The notes below the pieces were generated by a model. The model did no database searches. It saw only the letters and a program-made list of their open reading frames with translations, and was not told where the DNA came from. The position numbers and the translations under genes are program-made. Positions 16,722-24,335 of a DNA stretch of 35,299 bases are shown in pieces (positions within the stretch are counted from its first letter, which is position 1; each line of letters opens with the position of its first letter). Source of the DNA: Acetatifactor sp. (GTDB taxonomy: Bacteria > Bacillota > Clostridia > Lachnospirales > Lachnospiraceae). The stretch is taken from positions 1-35,299 of the forward strand of contig JAIDME010000494.1 of NCBI GenBank assembly GCA_029050705.1, written 5' to 3'.

Positions 16722-17622
16722 AATAGTAAACCCTCCTTGAGATGAGCAGCGAAGATACTCCCACAATGGCAATCACGATCACAAAGTATGCCCACGACAT
16801 GGCAGAGGCAAAGCCGTAATTTAAGTTTATCTTCATCACCTTCTGAATCTTCTCTATGACCTCGTTATCCGAACGCATACAGAAGTCAACCACCGTATAG
16901 ATCCAGTTCACCAGGAACAAAGAGCTTACCATGGGGACGGTTATCTTCCAGAGGCTTTCCCACTTTGTACAGCCCTCTATATCCGCCGCCTCATACATGT
17001 TGCCGGAGATGGTCTGCAGTCCCGAGAGGAAAATAATGATCTGGATGCCCGATGAAATGGCAACGTCATATATGTTGTCAATGATCTCGAAGACCGTCTC
17101 ATAGGCTCTGACGCCCACACCCGCCGTCCGAAGTATCTCCTTTAAGGCGTCTGTTATGCTGATACCCTGTGTCGCCGTCTCTACGGATGCCTGGAGATTC
17201 GCCATGAGGGCGTTGTCTGATTCAAGTCCCAGCATAACGCCGGAGGAAAGGATCACAGGCAGGAAAAACACGGCCCTCACCAGCGCCCTTCCCTTAAATT
17301 TCTGGTTGAGTATCAGCGCCACGAAGAAGCTGAACACCATGATGGCCACGGAATAGAGGAACATTCTGATAATCTCCTCCGTCAAAAGCCTGTTGAATTC
17401 CGGATCCACCCGAAACGCCTGATTGTAGTTGGCAAGCCCTTTCCAGATAGACGAGAAATTTCCCGCCCCAAGCTCTACCGTACAGAAACTCATATAGAGC
17501 GAATGGAAAAGAGGTCTTACCATAAACATCAGAAATCCGATGATAAACGGCGAGACAAACAGATACCCGGATATTGCCTTCCGCCGCTGTAAACCCGCTA
17601 GTTTATTCTTCTGTTTCTTCAT
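16714..17622 (-). CDS. Carbohydrate ABC importer permease, MalF type (importer 2)
   Basis: A 302-aa permease. The N-terminus (RRKAISGYLFVSPFIIGFL) is typical of MalF/UgpA-like permeases. The EAA loop reads MYEAADIEGCTKWESLWKI followed by TVPM. An insert of about 60 residues (roughly 135-190) between the third and fourth spans is longer than in simple UgpA proteins. GGAAGG occurs about 12 bases before the start. It lies 37 bp after the DUF5696-like gene and overlaps the MalG-type gene, so the three are one transcription unit. Confidence 0.9.
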   Translation of the reverse strand: MKKQKNKLAGLQRRKAISGYLFVSPFIIGFLMFMVRPLFHSLYMSFCTVELGAGNFSSIWKGLANYNQAFRVDPEFNRLLTEEIIRMFLYSVAIMVFSFFVALILNQKFKGRALVRAVFFLPVILSSGVMLGLESDNALMANLQASVETATQGISITDALKEILRTAGVGVRAYETVFEIIDNIYDVAISSGIQIIIFLSGLQTISGNMYEAADIEGCTKWESLWKITVPMVSSLFLVNWIYTVVDFCMRSDNEVIEKIQKVMKINLNYGFASAMSWAYFVIVIAIVGVSSLLISRRVYYYE

Positions 17623-17659
17623 ACCTCACTGCCCTTCCTTCTTTTATTTTCCCTAAGCA

Positions 17660-20257
17660 TTACCGAACCACCTTGTAATCCCTTGCCGGCACCATCTCGC
17701 CCGAGGGAGTCACTGTATCCTGATATCCGTAGTTAACATACACCTTTGTGCCGTCCTGGTAAGTGGTGCAGAACACGTTGGCGTCTACCTTCTCATGTCC
17801 TGTCATCTCCTGACCGTAGGTGTGTCCCAGTTCCGCGTTATATCTCCCGCAGAACTCCAGCATTCTATCATACCACACGCTGTAATCGGCGCTGAAGTAC
17901 TTGGTATAAAGCGTCTTCTGAAGGGCAAAGGCATCCTCCTTCATGAGAGTAAAGTACAGACCTGCTCCGTACTCTGCGGAGCGCAGCAGTTCTTCATCCA
18001 CGTCTCCCGCAAGATTCAGGGCTTCGCCGGTATAATTCAGATAACCGTGAATCGCCATCTGATAAAAGGGTACATACTCGTCCAGAATGGTATATTCGCT
18101 GCCCTGCAGATCCATGTTGGTGATCATATCGCTGTAGACTGCGGCGTAATCATTTCCCATGTTGATCATGATATTCATGCCCTCGTCCGCCGCCGCCTTA
18201 AGCTGCGCCGCCTGCAAATCAAGCACCGCCTGTCTGCTGTATACCTTCTTTTTGTAAAAGTCGGAGGACAGATCCTTGCCCACTTCCCGGAACGACACGC
18301 CCGCGCCGTACTTTCTTCCGAAGTTGATAAGGTTATCCGCCATCTTCATGGTCAGATCCGTATGGAGCAGATAATAACTGTCATCCCACTCCGCCTGGCT
18401 GTAGGTTATAGGGCTGTATGTATAAATCTCCGCCCGTTCCTTGGATATAAACCTTGCGGCATCCCGGTAGGAGAAGAAGCCATCGAAAATATTGCTGTCA
18501 TACTCATACTGGGTGACTCCGTCCAGATACACCTCCACACCCAGGCTTTCAGCCGTGTTGATCATGGACTGCAGATCCTTCTTACTGCCCAGATCTGAAA
18601 TTGTTTTCACCTTCGTCAGTATTTTCTGGCTGATACCGCCGTTGCACCAGCCGGAGAGCTTCACGGACAGATTACCGATATCCTGAGCGGAAAGTTCTTC
18701 GATCATGGACTGTGCTTCTTTGTAAGTAGTCAGCTTTAAAGGCAGGGATACAGGCACTCCCACAATCTGCCTGACCTTGTCTACGGCTCCTACCACCTCC
18801 ACCACTACAGGTGCCTCAGTATCATTCCTTTTAACAAAATAGCCGTCATACTTATCCTTCAGGTAATCCTGATAAGCCTTCGCCATATCAGAATAGTCAG
18901 GGCTGTCTACAAACCGGTATCTCCGGGTCAGCGTCTCATCCGGAAGATCCTTCTGATAGACATAGATTGCCGCATTGCTTAAGGCATCGCTCATGCTGTA
19001 CTGCTGTCTGGAACAGATGCTGTATGCAGCATTGGCGTAATTGTAGCTGTTCGACTTTCCGCTGACATCCGCCTGAACGGATACATAGGGCGCACCCTCT
19101 TCCAGGATGCACAGGAAGGAATCCCCGCCGTTGGAAATACCGAAAGCGTTATAATAATTTCTGGTACTGTGAACCACTGCATCTCTGTTCAGACACATAT
19201 CCCAGCCGTACATATTTGCATAATAGCTGCTCTGAAGGGTCTTACCGTTGTTGAAGTTGATAAGGGCACCCCCGCCCTCGGGAACCAGTATATAGCCCTC
19301 GTCCGTCCTTCCTCCCGCTCCGAAATAAGGAAGCGGGGTAATGGTATAGATGGGATATTCATCTTTAAACTCAAGGCTCTGCAGGGGAATCTCCACTACC
19401 AGGTCATTTCCATCCAGACGATAGATCACATCCATGTTAAACACAGGCTTGTCGGAAGTGGCTTCCGCCAGATTCAGCGCCTTATCCGCCTCATAATCTT
19501 CCATGGTATACCCAAGGCTCTCGAAGACCTGTTCCATCTTTGCCTTCATGGCGCCGCTGGCACCCTCACGCATTACATAGATAGGCTCCGTCTCCAAAAT
19601 GGGATAGCTTGCAAGGAGTTCCTCCTTGTCATCCTTTTTGCCCAGGTCATTGATATCATATTTCTTATAGTATCTCTTGGCAAGATTCCTGTCCTCGTTG
19701 GACATGGCCTCAAACCACTTTTCCATATCCTCTGCCCTGCTCACGGGAGGAACAATATACTCTCTCTCAAGATTACCCAGGGAATACATAACGCGGATGT
19801 AATCCTCTCCCGTCTCCAGCTCGTAAAGGCCGTTGGCAATGCTTTGATCCTGACTGTTGAATTTGACCTCCATGCCTCCGGTGATACAATAGGACATGAG
19901 GAGAGTTGATTTCAAATTTGATTTCTCCAGAGAGAGCGCAATCGTATCGGAATCCACATCCTGAGGATTGGAATACCATACCTTTCCCGAGCTTTTCACC
20001 TCCAGAGAAAACTGTGTGGTCAACGGGTCCATGATGAGCTTTAAGCTGTCATTCTCAAGAACGATGGGCTCCTTGCCTCCGTCATAGCCGCGGGGATGGA
20101 TATTCTCCTCCGCCTCTTCCGGCACCGTATAGTTTATGACCACGATGATGCCGATCACGATGACTGCACAGAGAGTCACAGGCAGAATCAAGCTCTTAAG
20201 CTTATTAAGTACCGCTGCTTTCCTCTCGGATTGTTTTACTGATTTATCTTTCTTCAT
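17660..20257 (-). CDS. Membrane-anchored DUF5696-like protein, possible glycoside hydrolase
   Basis: An 865-aa protein with one N-terminal membrane anchor (about residues 26-43) and the rest outside. Residues 65-480 are beta-rich. From about residue 485 to 790 there is an alternating strand/helix pattern like a TIM barrel, with acidic residues at strand ends (YLDGVTQYEYDSN, SFREVGKDLSSDF, MINMGNDYA) and the segment YVPFYQMAIHGYLNYTG. A short beta domain (VYVNYGYQD) ends the protein. This layout resembles large retaining glycosidases such as GH101/GH129-like enzymes, but no recognised catalytic pair can be named. Pfam DUF5696 proteins are recalled to occur near sugar importers in Firmicutes. 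It sits between two importer gene sets with the Yip1-like and NHL genes. Confidence 0.7.
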   Translation of the reverse strand: MKKDKSVKQSERKAAVLNKLKSLILPVTLCAVIVIGIIVVINYTVPEEAEENIHPRGYDGGKEPIVLENDSLKLIMDPLTTQFSLEVKSSGKVWYSNPQDVDSDTIALSLEKSNLKSTLLMSYCITGGMEVKFNSQDQSIANGLYELETGEDYIRVMYSLGNLEREYIVPPVSRAEDMEKWFEAMSNEDRNLAKRYYKKYDINDLGKKDDKEELLASYPILETEPIYVMREGASGAMKAKMEQVFESLGYTMEDYEADKALNLAEATSDKPVFNMDVIYRLDGNDLVVEIPLQSLEFKDEYPIYTITPLPYFGAGGRTDEGYILVPEGGGALINFNNGKTLQSSYYANMYGWDMCLNRDAVVHSTRNYYNAFGISNGGDSFLCILEEGAPYVSVQADVSGKSNSYNYANAAYSICSRQQYSMSDALSNAAIYVYQKDLPDETLTRRYRFVDSPDYSDMAKAYQDYLKDKYDGYFVKRNDTEAPVVVEVVGAVDKVRQIVGVPVSLPLKLTTYKEAQSMIEELSAQDIGNLSVKLSGWCNGGISQKILTKVKTISDLGSKKDLQSMINTAESLGVEVYLDGVTQYEYDSNIFDGFFSYRDAARFISKERAEIYTYSPITYSQAEWDDSYYLLHTDLTMKMADNLINFGRKYGAGVSFREVGKDLSSDFYKKKVYSRQAVLDLQAAQLKAAADEGMNIMINMGNDYAAVYSDMITNMDLQGSEYTILDEYVPFYQMAIHGYLNYTGEALNLAGDVDEELLRSAEYGAGLYFTLMKEDAFALQKTLYTKYFSADYSVWYDRMLEFCGRYNAELGHTYGQEMTGHEKVDANVFCTTYQDGTKVYVNYGYQDTVTPSGEMVPARDYKVVR

Positions 20258-20287
20258 GATACTCCATCCTCCCGTTTATACCTCATG

Positions 20288-20938
20288 CTAAAGTCTGAAC
20301 AGCAGCTCTTTTCCCAGGGAGATAAAATAGGCAACTCCCTGCAGGATCATGCTGAAAAACAGCATGAGGATAAATACGATTACAAGCATTGCAAACAGGG
20401 TCATCACCATAAACAGAATGTTTTTCCGCGCGGAATATTCATGAATCTGTCCCATGGCCGCCACAAAAAGCAGACCGCACCACACTACCGACAGGGTGCC
20501 GATCGCAAGATAGAACGCCGCCTCGTCCTCCGTCACAAAATTGCTGAAGATCATAAGCGGAAACTGCAGGAGCGGGTACGGGGTAAGGCAGTAGCAGCCC
20601 GCCATGTACACCTGTCCCAGCCTGCCCTTGCCGTCGAACAGGGTTGTCAGCGCCCAGTTTCCCACAACAAACATCAAAAAGGGAAACAAAACACTGGCAA
20701 TATAAAGGAAAATGTTCAGCTGCTCCCAGTAAACATTTAAGAATATAAAGCTGGTATATTTCAGCTTTATCACCCTGACTGCCAGGGTAGCGATCAGAAT
20801 TGTATTTGCCGCGGCATACGTACCTCTCTTCTCATGGGTCAGATCCCAATAGCCGTCAAGGGGATGGGTGATACAGTACAGTGCAAACTTCAATGATGCC
20901 AGATAGTGCTGCCATTTGCTTTTCGTTGTTGAATCCAT
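20288..20938 (-). CDS. Yip1-family membrane protein
   Basis: A 216-aa integral membrane protein with about five spans. The N-terminus is cytosolic (HYLASLKFALYCITHPLDGYWDLTHEKRG with WDLTHEKRGT as the family-like segment), followed by spans near residues 45-60, 75-95, 110-135, 145-165 and 175-200. The pattern fits bacterial Yip1-domain (PF04893) proteins. The second of two adjacent ATG codons (20938) has the better spacing to GGAGG; the first is at 20941. Bacterial Yip1 proteins have no settled function. Its place between the NHL protein (19 bp upstream) and the DUF5696-like gene (30 bp downstream) suggests a scaffold for a membrane complex of these three. Confidence 0.7.
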   Translation of the reverse strand: MDSTTKSKWQHYLASLKFALYCITHPLDGYWDLTHEKRGTYAAANTILIATLAVRVIKLKYTSFIFLNVYWEQLNIFLYIASVLFPFLMFVVGNWALTTLFDGKGRLGQVYMAGCYCLTPYPLLQFPLMIFSNFVTEDEAAFYLAIGTLSVVWCGLLFVAAMGQIHEYSARKNILFMVMTLFAMLVIVFILMLFFSMILQGVAYFISLGKELLFRL

Positions 20939-20957
20939 CATACCCTCCTCCGTTATC

Positions 20958-22457
20958 CTAGCGTCTGAAAATATCAGCGCTGTCTATCTCATGCTTAATT
21001 GCCTTTACCTTGCCGATGGACATGGGGATCAGGAACAGCGCAAGGATCACCAGGACGATGATCGTAATATGCTCTTCCACCCACTCCTTGCGGTACTGTC
21101 TGTATGCCTTGGAGTAATTATCCGCATCATATTTCAATTTAAAATAATCCAGAGACTCCTCATATTTTTCCTGACTGAGAAGTGCACGGCCGATGCCGAT
21201 ATATGCCAGGTCATAATTGCCGTTTATCTCCATGGCTGCCTGCCAGGATGCTCCCGAAGCCTCGTACTCGCCGGCATTAAACTGATCCATGGCCTGGTAC
21301 ACAAGCTTCCCGAATGTCGTAGGCGTAAACAGTGTCAGACTGCAATCCTGGGAATCCAGCACCAGCAGATCCTGACCCATGTGATCCAGTGCGGAAGGCT
21401 TCTTGAAATATCCGTCCATATTGCCGTTCCCGCCGCAGGCGAACATCAGCCTTCCCTGTTCGTCATAGCCGAAGAGCCGGCCTCTGTTATCGTCCATGCA
21501 GACATACACATCGTTATCCATGGCCGTGACATCCTTAAAGCTGGAGGGACCTTCATAACCGCCGCCGCTGCCCATGTACAGGTCACCATAGACAGGCCAT
21601 TCACCGTTTCTGATCAGAATGTCATTCCCCAGAAGGTTCAGTCTGCGGATCGCCGAATCCTTCGACAGGCTGTCTCTGGTCATATCTCCCTCGACCACAT
21701 AGATAAAGCCCTCGTAATCCATATAGAGATTATCATATTCCGTAGGTACAAAGGATTCCATCCTGTCCCGCTGCTCCTGGGTTGCCAGTTTCTTCCAAAT
21801 ATAATCCGTGAAGTCGAATCTTACCTTAGTGGCACCTACAAAGCCGGAGAACTCGCCGTCGGCCTCATACTTGATCAGGCCCTTATTGATGCCGCTCGCA
21901 ACGCAGTACACACGATCTGCCGTGTCGATGGCAATCTTGCTGGGCTGGAAGTCAATTTCCGGATTTAGTGTGGAGTCCACAGGCTTATCAAACTGCATGA
22001 TGTAATTCAGCTCGCTGTCCAGCTTTAAAATGCGCTTGTTTCCCCTGTCGGCAATGAAGAAATTCCCTTCCTCGGAAACCGCAATATCCGTAGGACTTGA
22101 GAAAGTTTTAACCTCCACGTCTCCCTGGAATGAATCAATGACCCGTTTGACCTCAATCCTGTCAAAGGAAGTTCTCTCCAGCTCGATGATACGGTTATTT
22201 CCGGTATCACACACATAGATCAGACCGTCTGATACGAACAGCCCCTGAGGCGACATAAGATTTTTGTCCAGCCCCAGTTCCACTGAGGTGAACGCGCCTA
22301 CCACTGTATAAAAATCCGGCGAGCCCTGTACATCGCCCCACCAATCATAATTATATGTATAATTATATTCCTCTGCGGCGCAGACTGCCATGGAAGAACT
22401 TCCCAGGATCACTGCGCCAAGCGCCAGCGCGCCGATTCGTTTCATCATCCTTTTCAT
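20958..22457 (-). CDS. Exported NHL-repeat beta-propeller protein with TPR-like segment and C-terminal membrane anchor
   Basis: A 499-aa protein. A signal peptide ends near AVCAAEE (residues 24-30). NHL-type propeller repeats run from about 55 to 370: MSPQGLFVSDGLIYVCDTGNNRI, SSPTDIAVSEEGNFFIADRGNKRI, QPSKIAIDTADRVYCVAS and later weaker copies. A helical TPR-like segment follows (about 375-450; YIGIGRALLSQEKYEESLDYF). A single membrane span near 460-480 leaves a short basic/acidic tail in the cytosol. NHL propellers bind proteins, RNA or glycans; here the propeller faces outside. GAGGTG four bases before the ATG supports the start. It follows the MalG-type gene of importer 1 by 18 bp and is likely a partner of the Yip1-like and DUF5696-like proteins. 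Confidence 0.75.
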   Translation of the reverse strand: MKRMMKRIGALALGAVILGSSSMAVCAAEEYNYTYNYDWWGDVQGSPDFYTVVGAFTSVELGLDKNLMSPQGLFVSDGLIYVCDTGNNRIIELERTSFDRIEVKRVIDSFQGDVEVKTFSSPTDIAVSEEGNFFIADRGNKRILKLDSELNYIMQFDKPVDSTLNPEIDFQPSKIAIDTADRVYCVASGINKGLIKYEADGEFSGFVGATKVRFDFTDYIWKKLATQEQRDRMESFVPTEYDNLYMDYEGFIYVVEGDMTRDSLSKDSAIRRLNLLGNDILIRNGEWPVYGDLYMGSGGGYEGPSSFKDVTAMDNDVYVCMDDNRGRLFGYDEQGRLMFACGGNGNMDGYFKKPSALDHMGQDLLVLDSQDCSLTLFTPTTFGKLVYQAMDQFNAGEYEASGASWQAAMEINGNYDLAYIGIGRALLSQEKYEESLDYFKLKYDADNYSKAYRQYRKEWVEEHITIIVLVILALFLIPMSIGKVKAIKHEIDSADIFRR

Positions 22458-22475
22458 ATGCCACCTCGCTTATTT

Positions 22476-23384
22476 CTAGTCTTTCAGACCGGAACTGGCC
22501 ATCGTCTCCAGAATCTGGCTCTCAGAGAAGATAAATATCGCAATGGGCACGATCATAAGAACCACCAGCACGGCTGCACCCTGTCCTGTTCTGGCAATAC
22601 CGCCGCTCTGAATCTGCTGCATTGCAAATACGAGAGTCTTCTTCGCCTCTGAATAGATAAACGTAGATGCCCTGTTATTCCAGAGTCCCTGCACGGAAAA
22701 GATGATCAGCGTCATCCATGCAGGCTTAACGTTCGGCATGATTATGACCCGGAACACTCTCCATTCGCTTGCACCGTCTATCTTTGCCGCCTCAATCAGA
22801 GACATGGGCAGGCCTTCCATAAACTGCTTCATCAGGAACAGACCCATGGGAGAAGCGAAGGCAGGAATGATAATAGCCCAATAGGTATCAACCCAGCCAA
22901 GCTTGTTAATGATCAGGTAATTGGGTATCGCCGTAACATATCCCGTAAACATCATCGCAATGGTAACCAGCTTGAAAAAAGCCTGACCGCCGGGAAATTC
23001 ATACTTCGCAAGCACGAATGCCGCCATGGATGCAATGATCAGGTGCCCCGCCGTACCTACCGCCGTGATAAACACTGTATTGAACAGGTATCGGGAAAAA
23101 GTAACCCAGGACTTGCCCATGGTGACGAACAGGTCGGAGAAGTTATCCAGCGTCGGATTCTGCGCCAGAATCTTCGGCGGGAAACGGAACAGTTCATCCA
23201 GGGGCTTCAGCGCGTTGGATACCGCAAATATAATGGGGAAAAACATGATAAATGCCACCAGCAGCAGGAAAAGGTAAAGCGCTATATCTCCCCCTACGGA
23301 ACGGTTGGGCTTTCTCCGCTTGATCAGTTTTTTGCGATACTCTTTTTCGATGATTACATCTTTTTCTTTTTTCTTTCTGCTCAT
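22476..23384 (-). CDS. Carbohydrate ABC importer permease, MalG type (importer 1)
   Basis: A 302-aa permease with a charged cytosolic N-terminus of 30 residues (many Lys/Arg) and six spans. The EAA loop reads SLIEAAKIDGASEWRVFRVI followed by IMPNVKP. The C-terminus ends ETMASSGLKD. The ATG lies one base after the stop of the MalF-type gene (TGATATG), showing tight coupling. With that gene and the large binding protein it forms the first importer. No ATPase gene is present nearby; such Clostridia importers usually share one MsmK-type ATPase encoded elsewhere. Confidence 0.92.
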   Translation of the reverse strand: MSRKKKEKDVIIEKEYRKKLIKRRKPNRSVGGDIALYLFLLLVAFIMFFPIIFAVSNALKPLDELFRFPPKILAQNPTLDNFSDLFVTMGKSWVTFSRYLFNTVFITAVGTAGHLIIASMAAFVLAKYEFPGGQAFFKLVTIAMMFTGYVTAIPNYLIINKLGWVDTYWAIIIPAFASPMGLFLMKQFMEGLPMSLIEAAKIDGASEWRVFRVIIMPNVKPAWMTLIIFSVQGLWNNRASTFIYSEAKKTLVFAMQQIQSGGIARTGQGAAVLVVLMIVPIAIFIFSESQILETMASSGLKD

Positions 23385-23385
23385 A

Positions 23386-24324
23386 TCAGGTCCCTACTCT
23401 TCTCAACAGACTTTGGATTGCTTTGTTACACAGATACATCATTAAGAACAGAATCGTTGCAATGGAACAGGCGTAACCCATCTCAAATCTGGTAAAACCA
23501 TAGTCGAACAGGTGGGTAACAATCGTTCTTGCCGCATAATCCGTACTGGGATAGCCGCACAGCTGCATCGTGACATCGCAGACACCGAAGGCCTGGGTGA
23601 TGGACATGATCGCGCCGAACATCAGCATGGGCTTCATGTTGGGTAGCGTGATATACCACAGTTCCTGCCAGCGGTTCTTGATACCATCCATGTATCCCGC
23701 CTCAAACTGGGACCGATCCACGCCCTGAAGACCCGCCACGAAGGAAAGGAAACCGGTTCCCAGGCTCATCCACAGGATGACCAGCATACATACCGGAAGC
23801 ATATATGTGGGATTGATCAGCCACAGGACGGGCGCGTCGATAACGCCCAGATCCATCAGAAAGGCATTCACATATCCGTATGCGTCTCCTCTGAAGAATA
23901 CGGAGAAAATGGTAAAGAGGTTGCCCGCGATGGAGGGAGCATAAAACACAACCACCGCCACGCTTCGCACCCACCTGGGCAGCTCGTTGATCAGCCAGGC
24001 AAACAGGAAGGACATTATGTAGCCCAAAGGACCCGTGACAATAGCTATCATCAATGTATTTTTGATAGCCTGGAGAAAAATATCATCCTCCAGTATCAGG
24101 CTGATATAATTCTGAAGTCCTATAAATCTGGGAGGCTCCAAAATATTGTAATAGGTAAAGCTGAAGAAAATGGAGATCACTACCGGCGCGACAAAAAACA
24201 GGGCAAACAAAACAGCATAGGGCGCCAGGAACGCATAACACATTTTGCTTTTCTTTGCTTTTTTTACAGCCACCTGCAGATTATGCCTGCGCAGCATGAC
24301 ATACTTTCTAAAATATTCTTTCAT
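23386..24324 (-). CDS. Carbohydrate ABC importer permease, MalF type (importer 1)
   Basis: A 312-aa permease with six spans. The EAA loop reads SQFEAGYMDGIKNRWQELWY followed by ITLPNMKP. A basic cytosolic N-terminus of 25 residues precedes CYAFLAPYAVLFALFFVAPVV, typical of MalF/UgpA proteins. The ATG follows GGGGAG by about seven bases and lies 11 bp after the stop of the 987-aa binding-protein gene. Confidence 0.92.
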   Translation of the reverse strand: MKEYFRKYVMLRRHNLQVAVKKAKKSKMCYAFLAPYAVLFALFFVAPVVISIFFSFTYYNILEPPRFIGLQNYISLILEDDIFLQAIKNTLMIAIVTGPLGYIMSFLFAWLINELPRWVRSVAVVVFYAPSIAGNLFTIFSVFFRGDAYGYVNAFLMDLGVIDAPVLWLINPTYMLPVCMLVILWMSLGTGFLSFVAGLQGVDRSQFEAGYMDGIKNRWQELWYITLPNMKPMLMFGAIMSITQAFGVCDVTMQLCGYPSTDYAARTIVTHLFDYGFTRFEMGYACSIATILFLMMYLCNKAIQSLLRRVGT

Positions 24325-24335
24325 TTTTCACTCCC

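Noticed and set aside
20916-21968. A 350-codon open frame on the plus strand
   Set aside because: It is the complement of the NHL-repeat gene; no ribosome site or family signature was seen.
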